Positions 1 through 8,039 of a stretch of DNA of 64,000 nucleotides are shown piece by piece; the stretch's first letter is position 1; each line of letters begins with the position of its first letter. The notes below the pieces were generated by a model, which was not told the origin of the DNA, ran no database searches, and was given only the letters and a program-made list of their open reading frames with translations. The stretch is from Clusia tigrina (Eukaryota; Arthropoda; Insecta; Diptera; Clusiidae), in NCBI GenBank assembly GCA_920105625.2, contig OV050033.1, forward strand, positions 131,625,821 through 131,689,820, given 5' to 3'. Made by a program: the position numbers and the translations under genes.

Positions 1-370
1 TAAAAGTGTGTACACCTAGCATTATAATCAAAGCAGCAGTATTTGTAATTGTGCAAAGTGATGAAGTTCATTATTAAATAAAGTGATGAAATTACTTGTT
101 AAATAAAGTGACTAATGGTTTGTTAAATAAAGTGCAAATAATAACTAAGTAAACTTTAAGCCTAATATTAAATGTGTGAATAGCAATAATTAAATAAAGC
201 AAATTATTTTAATTTAACCGGCGATTGTTTGATTACTACACAATCCAGCGGTACGAGTCCGAGTACAGATAGTTAGAGAAATTGTCAGGAGGGCAATTTT
301 GTAACAGAGTAAATTGTCCGGAGGGCAATTTTGTAACAGAGTAAATTGTCAAGAGGGCAATTTCGTAACA
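1..370 (+). repeat. 5' LTR of a Ty3/gypsy-type element (left part lies outside the window)
   Basis: Positions 1-370 match 3159-3511 of the downstream LTR, with six substitutions and one 17-base length difference by my reading. The copy is therefore cut by the window edge and begins inside the LTR. It contains repeated AAATAAAGTG units, which can act as polyadenylation signals, and near its right end three tandem ~33-base units built on AATTGTC...GGGCAATT. It ends in ACA at 370, two bases before a primer-binding site. The low divergence between the two LTRs suggests a fairly recent insertion. Confidence 0.93.
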
Positions 371-372
371 AT

Positions 373-390
373 TGGTGTCAGAAGTGGGAT
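373..390 (+). promoter_or_regulatory. primer-binding site, tRNA-Leu-like
   Basis: The 18 bases TGGTGTCAGAAGTGGGAT lie two bases after the LTR end. Their reverse complement ends in CCA and resembles the 3' end of an insect tRNA-Leu (TTCTGACA followed by CCA). Leucine priming is known for the mdg3-like branch of Ty3/gypsy elements, but I assign the lineage only tentatively. Confidence 0.8.
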
Positions 391-409
391 TGTGTATATT
401 TGATAAACA

Positions 410-1780
410 ATGGTTAAATTTGAAAAACTGAGATTGGAGCAGCTCAAGAAGGAGCTTGAGCGTTTAAATTTGCAAACACAAGGGCTTAAAGCGGAGCTGC
501 AGGTGAGACTAAGAAGCGCTTTAGAGGAGCAGGGTATAGATGTCGATGAGCATGAATTCCAATGTGAAGAGCCAACGACATCTCGACACGAAGAAACACC
601 GCAAGAAACTAACACGGGTAACTTTGACATGAGTGCACTTATCGGGCTAATACAGATGCAGTTACAACAAAATTCTCAAGCAGCTGAAGAGAGGATGCAG
701 CAGCGAGATGAAAAGATGCAGCAGCGAGATGAAAAGATGCAGCAACAATTACAACAAAATGCTCAAACCGTCGAAAAGAGTGTTGCATCCGTCAAAGAGG
801 ACGTAGAAAAGAGTGCTGAATCGCTCAAACAAGCAGTCAAAGAGGATGTCAAAGAACAGTTACAGCAGAGTGAAATACGACTTACTCAACTAGTGGAAAA
901 GAACTCACAGCAGATGAAAGAAATGTCCGAGATGGTAGACAGGAAGGTTTGTGAAATTGAGACACGGCAAGAATCGTTCGAAAAATCTTTAGTACAAAGG
1001 CAGAATGAATTTAAGCAACAAATAGAACAAAGAATTAATCTACTACAGGAAGGTGCATTGCCTGTGCCAGCTTTATCCTCAATAAAACTGAAGCCTCCTA
1101 CCTATTATGGAACCACGACATTTAGCGTGTTCAGAATGCAGTTTGAGACTACCGCTAGCACAAATGGTTGGAGTGCTCGCGAAAAAGTGGCTGCATTAAC
1201 CGTTTCATTGAAAGGTGCTGCCGCAGATGTGCTTCAAACTATCTCAGAAAGTGAGCGAGACTGCTATGAAAGCTTGATGAATGCCGTTCAGCGCAAGTAT
1301 GGTAGTGAACACCGGAAGCAGATGTACCAAGTAGAGCTACGAAAACGTGTACAGAAGAGTGGTGAGTCTCTACAACAGTTTGCGGCGGAAGTGGAACGGT
1401 TGGCTCATCTTGCCTACCCAGGAGAGATCACTGAGAGGTGTATGATGGACACCTTTGTATATGGCATTCGCGATGCGGAGATAAAGCGTTCTGCAATAAC
1501 TAATCCGAAAGCTACATATATGGAGGCAGTAGCTAGCGCTTTAACTTCAGAGACAGCAGCCTTGGTGTGCCAGCCAGTATACAGAGCCCGTCAGGTACAA
1601 GTCGAAAGCGGCCAAAGTTTCACGGGGAAATGCTTCACCTGCGGAGAGGTCGGACACATGGCCCGTAATTGCCAATCGAGACGGAAACGTTCTAGATCAC
1701 GCTCACCGGTAAGACCTCCAAAGCAAGTCAGATTCCAAAATAGGGAATCAGAAAATGATGAAAAGTCGTCGACAAACTAG
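410..1780 (+). CDS. gag: Gag of non-autonomous LTR element, SAP-like N-terminus and one CCHC knuckle
   Basis: An intact 456-residue ORF begins 20 bases after the primer-binding site. Residues 1-45 resemble a SAP motif (leucine-spaced helix, then LKAELQVRLRSAL), which is a DNA-binding fold. Residues about 85-215 are a Gln/Glu/Lys-rich coiled coil that includes a 21-base direct duplication encoding MQQRDEK. Residues 220-395 fit a retrotransposon capsid core. A zinc knuckle CFTCGEVGHMARNC (CX2CX4HX4C) at 1631-1672 precedes a basic Arg/Ser tail, consistent with nucleocapsid function. The protein should form the particle and package element RNA. It has no frameshift or stop. The SAP-like start is unusual for Gag, and I call it by eye only. 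Confidence 0.9.
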   Translation: MVKFEKLRLEQLKKELERLNLQTQGLKAELQVRLRSALEEQGIDVDEHEFQCEEPTTSRHEETPQETNTGNFDMSALIGLIQMQLQQNSQAAEERMQQRDEKMQQRDEKMQQQLQQNAQTVEKSVASVKEDVEKSAESLKQAVKEDVKEQLQQSEIRLTQLVEKNSQQMKEMSEMVDRKVCEIETRQESFEKSLVQRQNEFKQQIEQRINLLQEGALPVPALSSIKLKPPTYYGTTTFSVFRMQFETTASTNGWSAREKVAALTVSLKGAAADVLQTISESERDCYESLMNAVQRKYGSEHRKQMYQVELRKRVQKSGESLQQFAAEVERLAHLAYPGEITERCMMDTFVYGIRDAEIKRSAITNPKATYMEAVASALTSETAALVCQPVYRARQVQVESGQSFTGKCFTCGEVGHMARNCQSRRKRSRSRSPVRPPKQVRFQNRESENDEKSSTN

Positions 1781-1848
1781 ATGGAGTCAGTCTCGAGGGG
1801 CTTGATCTGACTCCCACAACATGTAGCCCCAGAATCTTCGTTTCTCAG

Positions 1849-2883
1849 ATGGCACGGAAAATCAACAGCCTAACTGTCGACAGCGTAGTAAATGGAAGAA
1901 AAATCGTGGTAACATTGGATACGGGTGCATCACATTCCATAATTAGAAGGGATCTCGTTCGGGGAATCGAGCCGCTTCAGGGAATAAGATTGCGTACGGC
2001 AACTGGAGATGATGCACCGGTACTTGGAAAAGTTACACGGAAAATCACTATCGGCACCACAACAGTGAAGCACGAGTTCATAGTTGCGGATATTGTGGAT
2101 GAAGTAATCTTAGGTGTGGATTTCATGATCCGGAATGGATTCACACTAGATTTTAAAAGCCGAGTACTGAAATATGCGAACACCGAAATACCGTTATTTA
2201 TAGGTGATGATAAGTATGGAGTTGTTAAACAAGCCATTGTATCGAGACGGACAAAAATCGCACCCAAGTCAGAGGCAGTTATACAGGCCAAAATGGGTGG
2301 AGATGTTGGGAAGCATAAGAGCCGAATCGTACCAGAAAAAGTAGTGAATATTTCAAATACCGTTGATACCATAGAGAAAAAGAAGGTAAGGTGCCAGAGA
2401 ATCTCAGCAATTGTAAACTGTGAGAGGCAACCGCGAGTCGCGAAAAGCAAGATACGAGCTAATAAAAAGGTACCCGACGATCTAGCGAAAGAATGGTCTA
2501 AAGAGTCATCTACAGTACTTCCATGCAGCAATTGTATACCTAAAAAACGAGGACAGTTGAATGAAAGTCATGGAAACAGCAGAAATCGTACGCAACTGAT
2601 GAGTGATAAAAGGAAAGCGAGATATGATGTACGAGTAAACTCTAAGGGATTTCAGGAAGGGCAACTAGTTATGCTTCATAATCCACAAAGGAAAAGTGGA
2701 TTATCGCCAAAACTGCAAACACACTGGGAAGGACCTTATAAGGTGATAAATCGGATCAACGATGTTAGATACCGCATCCAGTGGACGAGAAATGTCAGGA
2801 GCAAAATTAAAGTCGTTCATTTAGAGAGGCTATCTCCTTATAAAGGTTGCAGTACTATCCTTGTTCGGGACGAAGAAGCTTAA
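1849..2883 (+). CDS. pol: Protease fused to integrase C-terminal tail (RT, RNase H and integrase core deleted)
   Basis: An intact 344-residue ORF lies 68 bases after gag. Residues 1-115 form a retropepsin: the catalytic D24-T25-G26 sits in TLDTGASHS, and ILGVDF is the usual second motif. Residues about 240-344 match a Ty3/gypsy integrase C-terminal GPY/F module, with WEGPYKVI starting at residue 293. The roughly 120 residues between carry no RT, RNase H, zinc-finger or DDE motif. A full pol would be about 1000 residues, so most of it is missing, yet the frame stays open through the joint. The product can at best cleave Gag. Reverse transcription and integration would have to be supplied by an autonomous relative. 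Confidence 0.85.
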   Translation: MARKINSLTVDSVVNGRKIVVTLDTGASHSIIRRDLVRGIEPLQGIRLRTATGDDAPVLGKVTRKITIGTTTVKHEFIVADIVDEVILGVDFMIRNGFTLDFKSRVLKYANTEIPLFIGDDKYGVVKQAIVSRRTKIAPKSEAVIQAKMGGDVGKHKSRIVPEKVVNISNTVDTIEKKKVRCQRISAIVNCERQPRVAKSKIRANKKVPDDLAKEWSKESSTVLPCSNCIPKKRGQLNESHGNSRNRTQLMSDKRKARYDVRVNSKGFQEGQLVMLHNPQRKSGLSPKLQTHWEGPYKVINRINDVRYRIQWTRNVRSKIKVVHLERLSPYKGCSTILVRDEEA

Positions 2884-2894
2884 GCGGAGGGCAG
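2882..2894 (+). promoter_or_regulatory. polypurine tract for plus-strand priming
   Basis: AAGCGGAGGGCAG lies immediately before the TGAAAC start of the 3' LTR. It is almost pure purine, and its position is that of the polypurine primer. It overlaps the stop codon of the pol remnant. Confidence 0.7.
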
Positions 2895-3511
2895 TGAAAC
2901 GTGATAGCTCAGTGAAAAGGGATTGCATACTTTTAGGATCCCATCTGGAGAATGAGTGCCCCCTGTGAGTCAAGATGCGAACTATTCGAATAAAAGCTTA
3001 TTCAAGAACCATCCGTCGGTAATATCCAAAGAATATTCTCGACTTCTGTCGAAGTTTCTAGAAAATACGAGAATAGCGTAGAATTTTCGACTCCAACCAT
3101 TCGAAAACTATAAAAGCGACAAGACTGTTCAAAGTCGAATACAGTAGATCAGAGACCGTAAAAGTGTGTACATCTAGCATTATTTGTAATTGTGCAAAGT
3201 GATGAAGTTCATTATTAAATAAAGTGATGAAATTACTTGTTAAATAAAGTGACTAATGGTTTGTTAAATAAAGTGCAAATAATAACTAAGTAAACTTTAA
3301 GCCTAATATTAAATGTGTAAATAACAATAATTAAATAAAGCTAATTATTTTAATTTAACCAGCGATTGTTTGATTACTACACAATCCAGCGGTACGAGTC
3401 CGAGTACAGATAGTTAGAGAAATTGTCAGGAGGGCAATTTTGTAACAGAGTAAATTGTCCGGAGGGCAATTTTGTAACAGAGTAAATTGTCAAGAGGGCA
3501 ATTTCGAAACA
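2895..3511 (+). repeat. 3' LTR of the same Ty3/gypsy-type element
   Basis: This LTR begins TGAAACGTGATAG and ends AAACA, 617 bases in total. A TATAAAAG box at 3109-3116 is the probable promoter core. Downstream lie the repeated AAATAAAGTG units and three tandem ~33-base AATTGTC...GGGCAATT units. The U3 part (2895-3158) has no partner at the left because the window starts inside the 5' LTR. Four bases, ATAT, separate it from the next LTR copy. Confidence 0.93.
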
Positions 3512-3515
3512 ATAT

Positions 3516-4014
3516 TGAAACGTTATAGCTCAGTGAAAAGGGATTGCATACTTTTAGGATCCCATCTGGAGTTTGAGAATGATTGCACCACCCTGTGTGT
3601 GTATGTCAAGACACGAACTATTCGTATAAAAGTTTACTTAAGAACACCCTGTCGGTGGTGTAAAATAGTGAAAGCTTCCTTTGAGGTGTATATCAAGTTC
3701 TAGAAAGATCGAGAAAATTCTACACTATTGTAGAATTTTCTACCGCAACGATTCGAAACTATAAAAGCACAAGCCTGTGCAAAGTCGAGGTGATTCGAAC
3801 AGAGATCGTGACAGTGTGTACATTGAGCATTATAATCAAAGCATCAGTATTTGTAATTGTGCAAAGTGATGAAATTCATTGTTAAATAAAGTGCAAATTG
3901 TAAAGAAGTAAACTTTAAGCCTAATGTTAAATGTGTAAATAGCGAGAGTTAGAGGAATTGTCAGGAGGGCAATTTTGTAACAGAGTAAATTGTCAAGAGC
4001 GCAATTTCGTAACA
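3516..4014 (+). repeat. additional LTR of the same family (499 bases, internally deleted)
   Basis: This copy begins TGAAACGTTATAG and ends GTAACA, so both family termini are present. A TATAAAAGC box lies near 3762. It lacks roughly 100 bases, including the segment with GATTGTTTGATTACTACACA, and has only two of the 33-base units. It abuts the preceding LTR across a single ATAT. This could be a solo LTR beside which the first element inserted, or a recombination product. Its right edge cuts a Polinton capsid-like gene. Confidence 0.88.
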
Positions 4015-4502
4015 TTATTTTATTAAAATCTTCGGCAAATCCAGGCAATAATTTTAATGGCACACAAAATTTGAAATAACCGCTAATAAGTGTAAGATTC
4101 TCAGAGATTGGCGCCCATCCTGCATTTCTTAGTGCACTACTTTCATCTTTATTCAAAGATACAAAGTTTTTTAGTTCTGTAGCAATACCCAAATGTCGTG
4201 TACGATCAATTTCTATACCATTAATTCCATATCGAATTTCATCAAATAGATATGCCATACAATTATTAAAAAGTTTTACAGTATTGGAGATTGTATTATC
4301 TGCTGCTTTCGTTACAAATCCCTCAATGTATAAAAAGCTTTCGCTTGGTAAAACATATAAATCTTGATTTTGAATTGCTATACGGATTTCATCATTATTT
4401 TGAAATGATTCTAAATATGATGAATAGCAATGGTATTCTTTTTTAATAATTGAATTATCAAATAATGCTTTCTGCAGTAATCAATGTACTCATATTACTC
4501 AT
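4015..4502 (-). pseudogene. Polinton major-capsid-like protein, N-terminal fragment
   Basis: The minus strand from 4502 encodes a start resembling Polinton/Maverick double-jelly-roll capsid proteins. It includes NNDEIRI, LYVLPSESFLYIEG and then AYLFDEIRYGINGIEIDR. The frame breaks soon after the start (stop near 4460) and resumes, so the gene is dead. It is truncated at 4014 by the LTR; the C-terminal half would lie beyond the window or is lost. In Polintons this protein is the predicted shell of a virion. The assignment rests on recalled family motifs and on the neighbouring penton-like and ATPase genes. Confidence 0.65.
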
Positions 4503-4511
4503 TTCTTTTTA

Positions 4512-4730
4512 TTAAACTTTTAATTGAATTCCTAAATTTTGTAGAAACTTCCGATTAGCTTCAGTGAGATTATTAGTTGTTTCTGGTTGTTTATATTTAG
4601 ATTTCGCTTGAAATAGATTTTTACAAAATGATATTTCTTTTTCCTCTTCTTCTTTACCGTTGTCTTCTGTTGCTGCTAGTGAAATGAATGATAAATCATT
4701 GAGTAACTGATTTTTATTGAAGATAATCAT
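4512..4730 (-). CDS. small Polinton-associated protein of unknown function
   Basis: An intact 72-residue ORF lies between the penton-like and capsid-like genes. Its ATG overlaps the upstream stop codon (TAATG at 4726-4730), as in compact viral gene order. The middle is acidic (a run of Glu), and the end, RKFLQNLGIQLKV, resembles the tail of small proteins seen in other Polinton capsid clusters. No catalytic motif or membrane segment is visible. I know no function for it. Confidence 0.5.
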   Translation of the reverse strand: MIIFNKNQLLNDLSFISLAATEDNGKEEEEKEISFCKNLFQAKSKYKQPETTNNLTEANRKFLQNLGIQLKV

Positions 4731-5137
4731 TATTTTAAAGGTTTTAAATGTAATCTTATTGTTATTTTTTCTTCGCGAAAATTTATTAAATTACCGTCTT
4801 GATCAACAACTTTCAAAACAAAAAGATTTATTTCATTGGTATTTACAGGTAAACATATTACATTAGTTGGCGTTTCAGTGATTTTGTAACCTGGACTAAC
4901 GACAAGTGAAAACTGATGTAAAGTATGTGCTGATACACTATTTATATATGATCCAGTCACAATATTACAATCAACAACTATTGTGTTTAATTTTGTTATA
5001 GCTATTCTTTTATCTGAATAATGTACAATACCTGGTTCCAATACTCTTTAACTAAACCCCAAAATTGAAGCAATTGAAATATCTCTATCGAAATAAATTG
5101 GATCTATTCCATTTTTAAGGTATTATAATTTGCTTGT

Positions 5138-6411
5138 ACGAGGGCGGATTGATATTGAAGCTACCTAGCGCTAGATGGCAGCACAAACACAAAAACTTTT
5201 TTTTTAGAAATTGCGATCTGTCAAACGTCAGCTGTTAAAATTTCACCCAAATTCATCGATTAGTTTATTTGTTGTAGTCGTTTGAAGTAAGCAACTTTTG
5301 TGTTTCTTGAAAAATGGAAAAAAGCGAATTTCGTGCAGTGATTAAACACTATTATTTGAAAGGGAAAACGGCGAAAGAGACAAAAGAAAAGCTCGATAAA
5401 CATTACGGTGAGTCTGCTCCGTCAGATTACTTGGTAAAATATTGGATTGCTGAATTTAAACGCGGCCGAACAAGCACTGCAACAATACCATCAATAGGAA
5501 GGCCAAAAGAGGTGGTTACTGAAGAAAATATCAAGAAAATCCTCGATATCGTTATGAATGATCGCCGAGTCAAGTTGCGTGAGATTGTTGAAATGGTAAA
5601 CATAGCATATGAACGTGTGTTCAACATTTTGCATGAACATTTGCATATGAAAAAGTTTTCGGCAAGATGGGTGCCGCGTTTGCTCAGTGTCGAACAAAAA
5701 CGAGTTCGACAGACCACTTCACAGCGGTGTTTGGACATGATAAAGCGTAATCCTGTTGATTTTTGGCGTCGATTAATAACTGTTGATGAAACGTGGGTCC
5801 ACCACTTCACACCTGGGACCAAAAATCAATCGAAACAATGGGTGGAAGCTGGTGGAAGTGCTCCGAAGAAGGCGAAGGCAGTGAAATCGGCTGGCAAGGT
5901 TATGGCCACTGTATTTTGGGATGCACACGGAATATTGCTCATCGATTATCTTGGAAAAGGATCCACAGTCACAGGAAAGTATTATCGTGCATTATTGGAT
6001 CACTTGATTGATGCAATCAAGGAAAAACGACCACATTTAAAGAAGAAAAAATGCTCTTTCTTCAAGACAACGCACCGGTTCACACAGCATTAGATACGAT
6101 GCTAAAATTACGTGAAATACACTTCGAATTGGTTAATCATCCACCTTATAGTCCAGATTTAACTTGTTTCCAAACTAGAAAAAATGGCTCGCAGGAAAAA
6201 GATTCATCTCAAACGAAGAAGTGATTACCGAAACTAACGCGTATTTTGAGGGGTTCCCGAAATCGTATTATTCAGATGGTACAAAAAAGTTGGAATATCG
6301 TCTTACTAAGTGTGTCGAAGTAAAAAAGACTATCTTGAGAAAAAAAACGGTTTTTGAAAAAAAAAAATTTTTTTTCCTACTTAGGTAGCTTCAATATCAA
6401 TCCGCCCTCGT
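5138..6411 (+). mobile_element. mariner-family element with ~30-base TIRs, inside the penton-like gene
   Basis: Terminal inverted repeats start at 5138 (ACGAGGGCGGATTGATATT) and end at 6411 (AATATCAATCCGCCCTCGT). They match over about 30 bases, down to CTACCTA/TAGGTAG. The element is 1.27 kb, a normal mariner length. It carries one broken transposase on the plus strand, opposite to the host gene. A clean TA duplication is not obvious; the flanks read TTGT and TTTA. Confidence 0.9.
5314..6225 (+). pseudogene. mariner DD34D transposase, frameshifted and missing the third catalytic Asp
   Basis: The reading frame 5314-6093 gives 259 residues: an N-terminal helix-turn-helix pair, the linker GRPKEV, and the first catalytic Asp in TVDETWVHHF. 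Just before the second motif the frame shifts; the expected QDNAPVHTA is read in another frame near 6065-6090. At 6155-6185 a short deletion removes the segment that normally holds SDY, so PYSPDL runs directly into CFQTRK and the third Asp is absent. The enzyme cannot be active. Confidence 0.9.
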
Positions 6412-6714
6412 TTATCAAGTATTCCCATTTGATTCAGTTGTTCATATTTATCACTAACTACATCAGCTATATCAGATAATTCATATGATCCAATAGGAAT
6501 CTCTATTTCATTATCACCAATATGAAATAGATTGCTTTCTACATCAACATTGGAATTGAATGAAGCTTATTAAACCGCAAACATAATTTGAATTAAGTAG
6601 AATCGGTGGAAAATAATTTGCTACAAGTAATGAAGAATTTCCGGTTAGTGTTAATGTTATCGACATCTTAACGACTAATAAGTAAATAAAGGGATGAAGG
6701 CATTGATAATGGTA

Positions 6715-6990
6715 TTATACAGATGAATTGTTAAGATCAATCCAAGAATTGTGTTCTGCTGAAAATCCTAACCACTTGACATAAGCCATATTCCTTCTTC
6801 TCTTTAGAACTCTTTCAACTAAATATGTTAAATATGAAATTCAGTTTTCATTAACTCGAATCTATAAAACCCGCCTTTAATTTCATGACCTTGATAGTCT
6901 TCTAAAATGCATGTAGTAGGGTTACCATTTTGTATAGCTTTAATTCTAAAGATTTCCGTGGTCCAGTTTGGTGTGTAACCTTTTTAGAAT
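6715..6990 (-). pseudogene. Polinton integrase C-terminal end with chromodomain
   Basis: On the minus strand from 6990 one frame encodes GYTPNWTTEIF, ILEDYQGHEIKGGFY and YLVERVLKRRRNMAYVKWLG, then NSWIDLNN and a stop at 6715-6717. The KWLGF...NSWI pattern is a chromodomain. The order matches the retroviral-type integrase of Polintons, which would insert the element DNA. Upstream of GYTPNW an in-frame TAA follows, and at 6991 the provirus LTR begins, so the catalytic core is missing here. It lies just upstream of the penton-like gene. Confidence 0.68.
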
Positions 6991-7524
6991 TGTTGTATCT
7001 CCTTGCGGAACTGGTGGGACGCGCACGGCAGTTGTCCGATGGTTCCTGGACCTGTAAATTCAGCACTGATTCTACTATTAAAACTATGCCGTACTACGGC
7101 GCAAAAACAAGACACTACCGTTTCGCTTTCAGAAGTACAATTCATTTATTAAGTTATAAACTATTATATTTATAAACTTACATTTACGCTATACAGTGTA
7201 AACTACTTTCGCCTATTCTGCTTTCGCGGCAACTAGGTCATGCACTGCTTACCTTACCAGTTCATTGACTGGCCTGATTTTATTGGCGTGCTGATCATGC
7301 ACTTTGATCCGCAGCTGCATGTACCGAGTCACCCTGAAAGCTTGCATTGGTTAACACTGTATGGGAAGTCATGTCGTGAGTCGACTACTCGTAGGTAGCC
7401 GTATCTTGACTCACAACCTCAACTCTTTCTGGAGAAGGTGGTGCAATCACCTTCTGATCCTATACATTATTTCTTAATCTCCTGCTACGAATAGTTGGTT
7501 TGTACTCTGCGCTTGCCGTCAACA
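6991..7524 (-). repeat. candidate 3' LTR of the provirus
   Basis: Read on the minus strand it starts TGTTGACGGC at 7524 and ends GATACAACA at 6991, giving TGTTG...CAACA terminal inverted repeats. A long purine-rich run, AAAGAAAGAGAAAAAAACGA, lies just before the start and fits a polypurine tract. Within it are AATAAAATC and AATAAATG polyadenylation-like signals. A hairpin (AGAAGGTG at 7433-7440, CACCTTCT at 7448-7455) lies in the U3 part. No second LTR copy exists in the window, so the boundaries are inferred. Confidence 0.6.
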
Positions 7525-8039
7525 TTGTCGTTTTTTTCTCTTTCTTTTTTTGTCTCTCGCCTTGTTTTATTCCCTTTTTTTTGTATATTTTCATTATTGT
7601 TTTTCTTCTATTACATTTTTCTTGCGTTTTGTCCTTTCCTTAATTTTATATATATTTTTTAAATTATTTTTTTTCTTACTTTTGTTTTTTTTTTTTGGTG
7701 TTTTTAAAAATATATATTTTTCTTTCAAGTTTTCTTTTTTATTCATTCTCTCTTAAATGGACTCTTTTTATATCGGCGATTACATAGTATTGTATAACGG
7801 ACAACTTGCAGTTTACTATTTATGTTAGGTGTATTATACTATATATTAACTTTAACTTCCTAAGCTTCTGCTGTTGCTGTTGGCCCTGGTGATGCCCGTC
7901 CCACGGCGTTCCATGTACTCTGCTCTTTGGTTCCCGTCACCGGCCTATGCACGTCCGCGCCCACAGTGACGATGTTGTGCTGCGGTAGTACCGGTGGATT
8001 ATCTCTCGGTGGTATTGATCGAACTGAAGGTTTGCCAAA
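7525..8039. other. 3' untranslated part of the provirus, T-rich on the plus strand
   Basis: Between the env stop and the candidate LTR. Positions 7530-7750 are almost pure pyrimidine on the plus strand, i.e. a long purine run on the provirus sense strand that includes the likely polypurine tract. I see no gene here; the short ORF at 7550-7756 is low-complexity. Confidence 0.5.

Larger units (their letters stand above)
4730..6666 (-). pseudogene. Polinton penton-like (single jelly-roll) protein, split by a mariner
   Basis: The gene starts at ATG 6666 (MSITLTLTGNSS), runs to about 6412, and resumes left of the mariner from about 5137 to a stop at 4730. The left part keeps conserved stretches such as NVICLPVNTNEINLF and VVDQDGNLINFREE, the right part FHIGDNEIEIPIGSYEL. 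These fit the minor capsid (penton-like) proteins of Polintons. The frame is continuous across the inserted element. There is also a frameshift near 6570, independent of the insertion, so the gene was damaged in more than one way. It would have supplied the capsid vertex. Confidence 0.65.
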
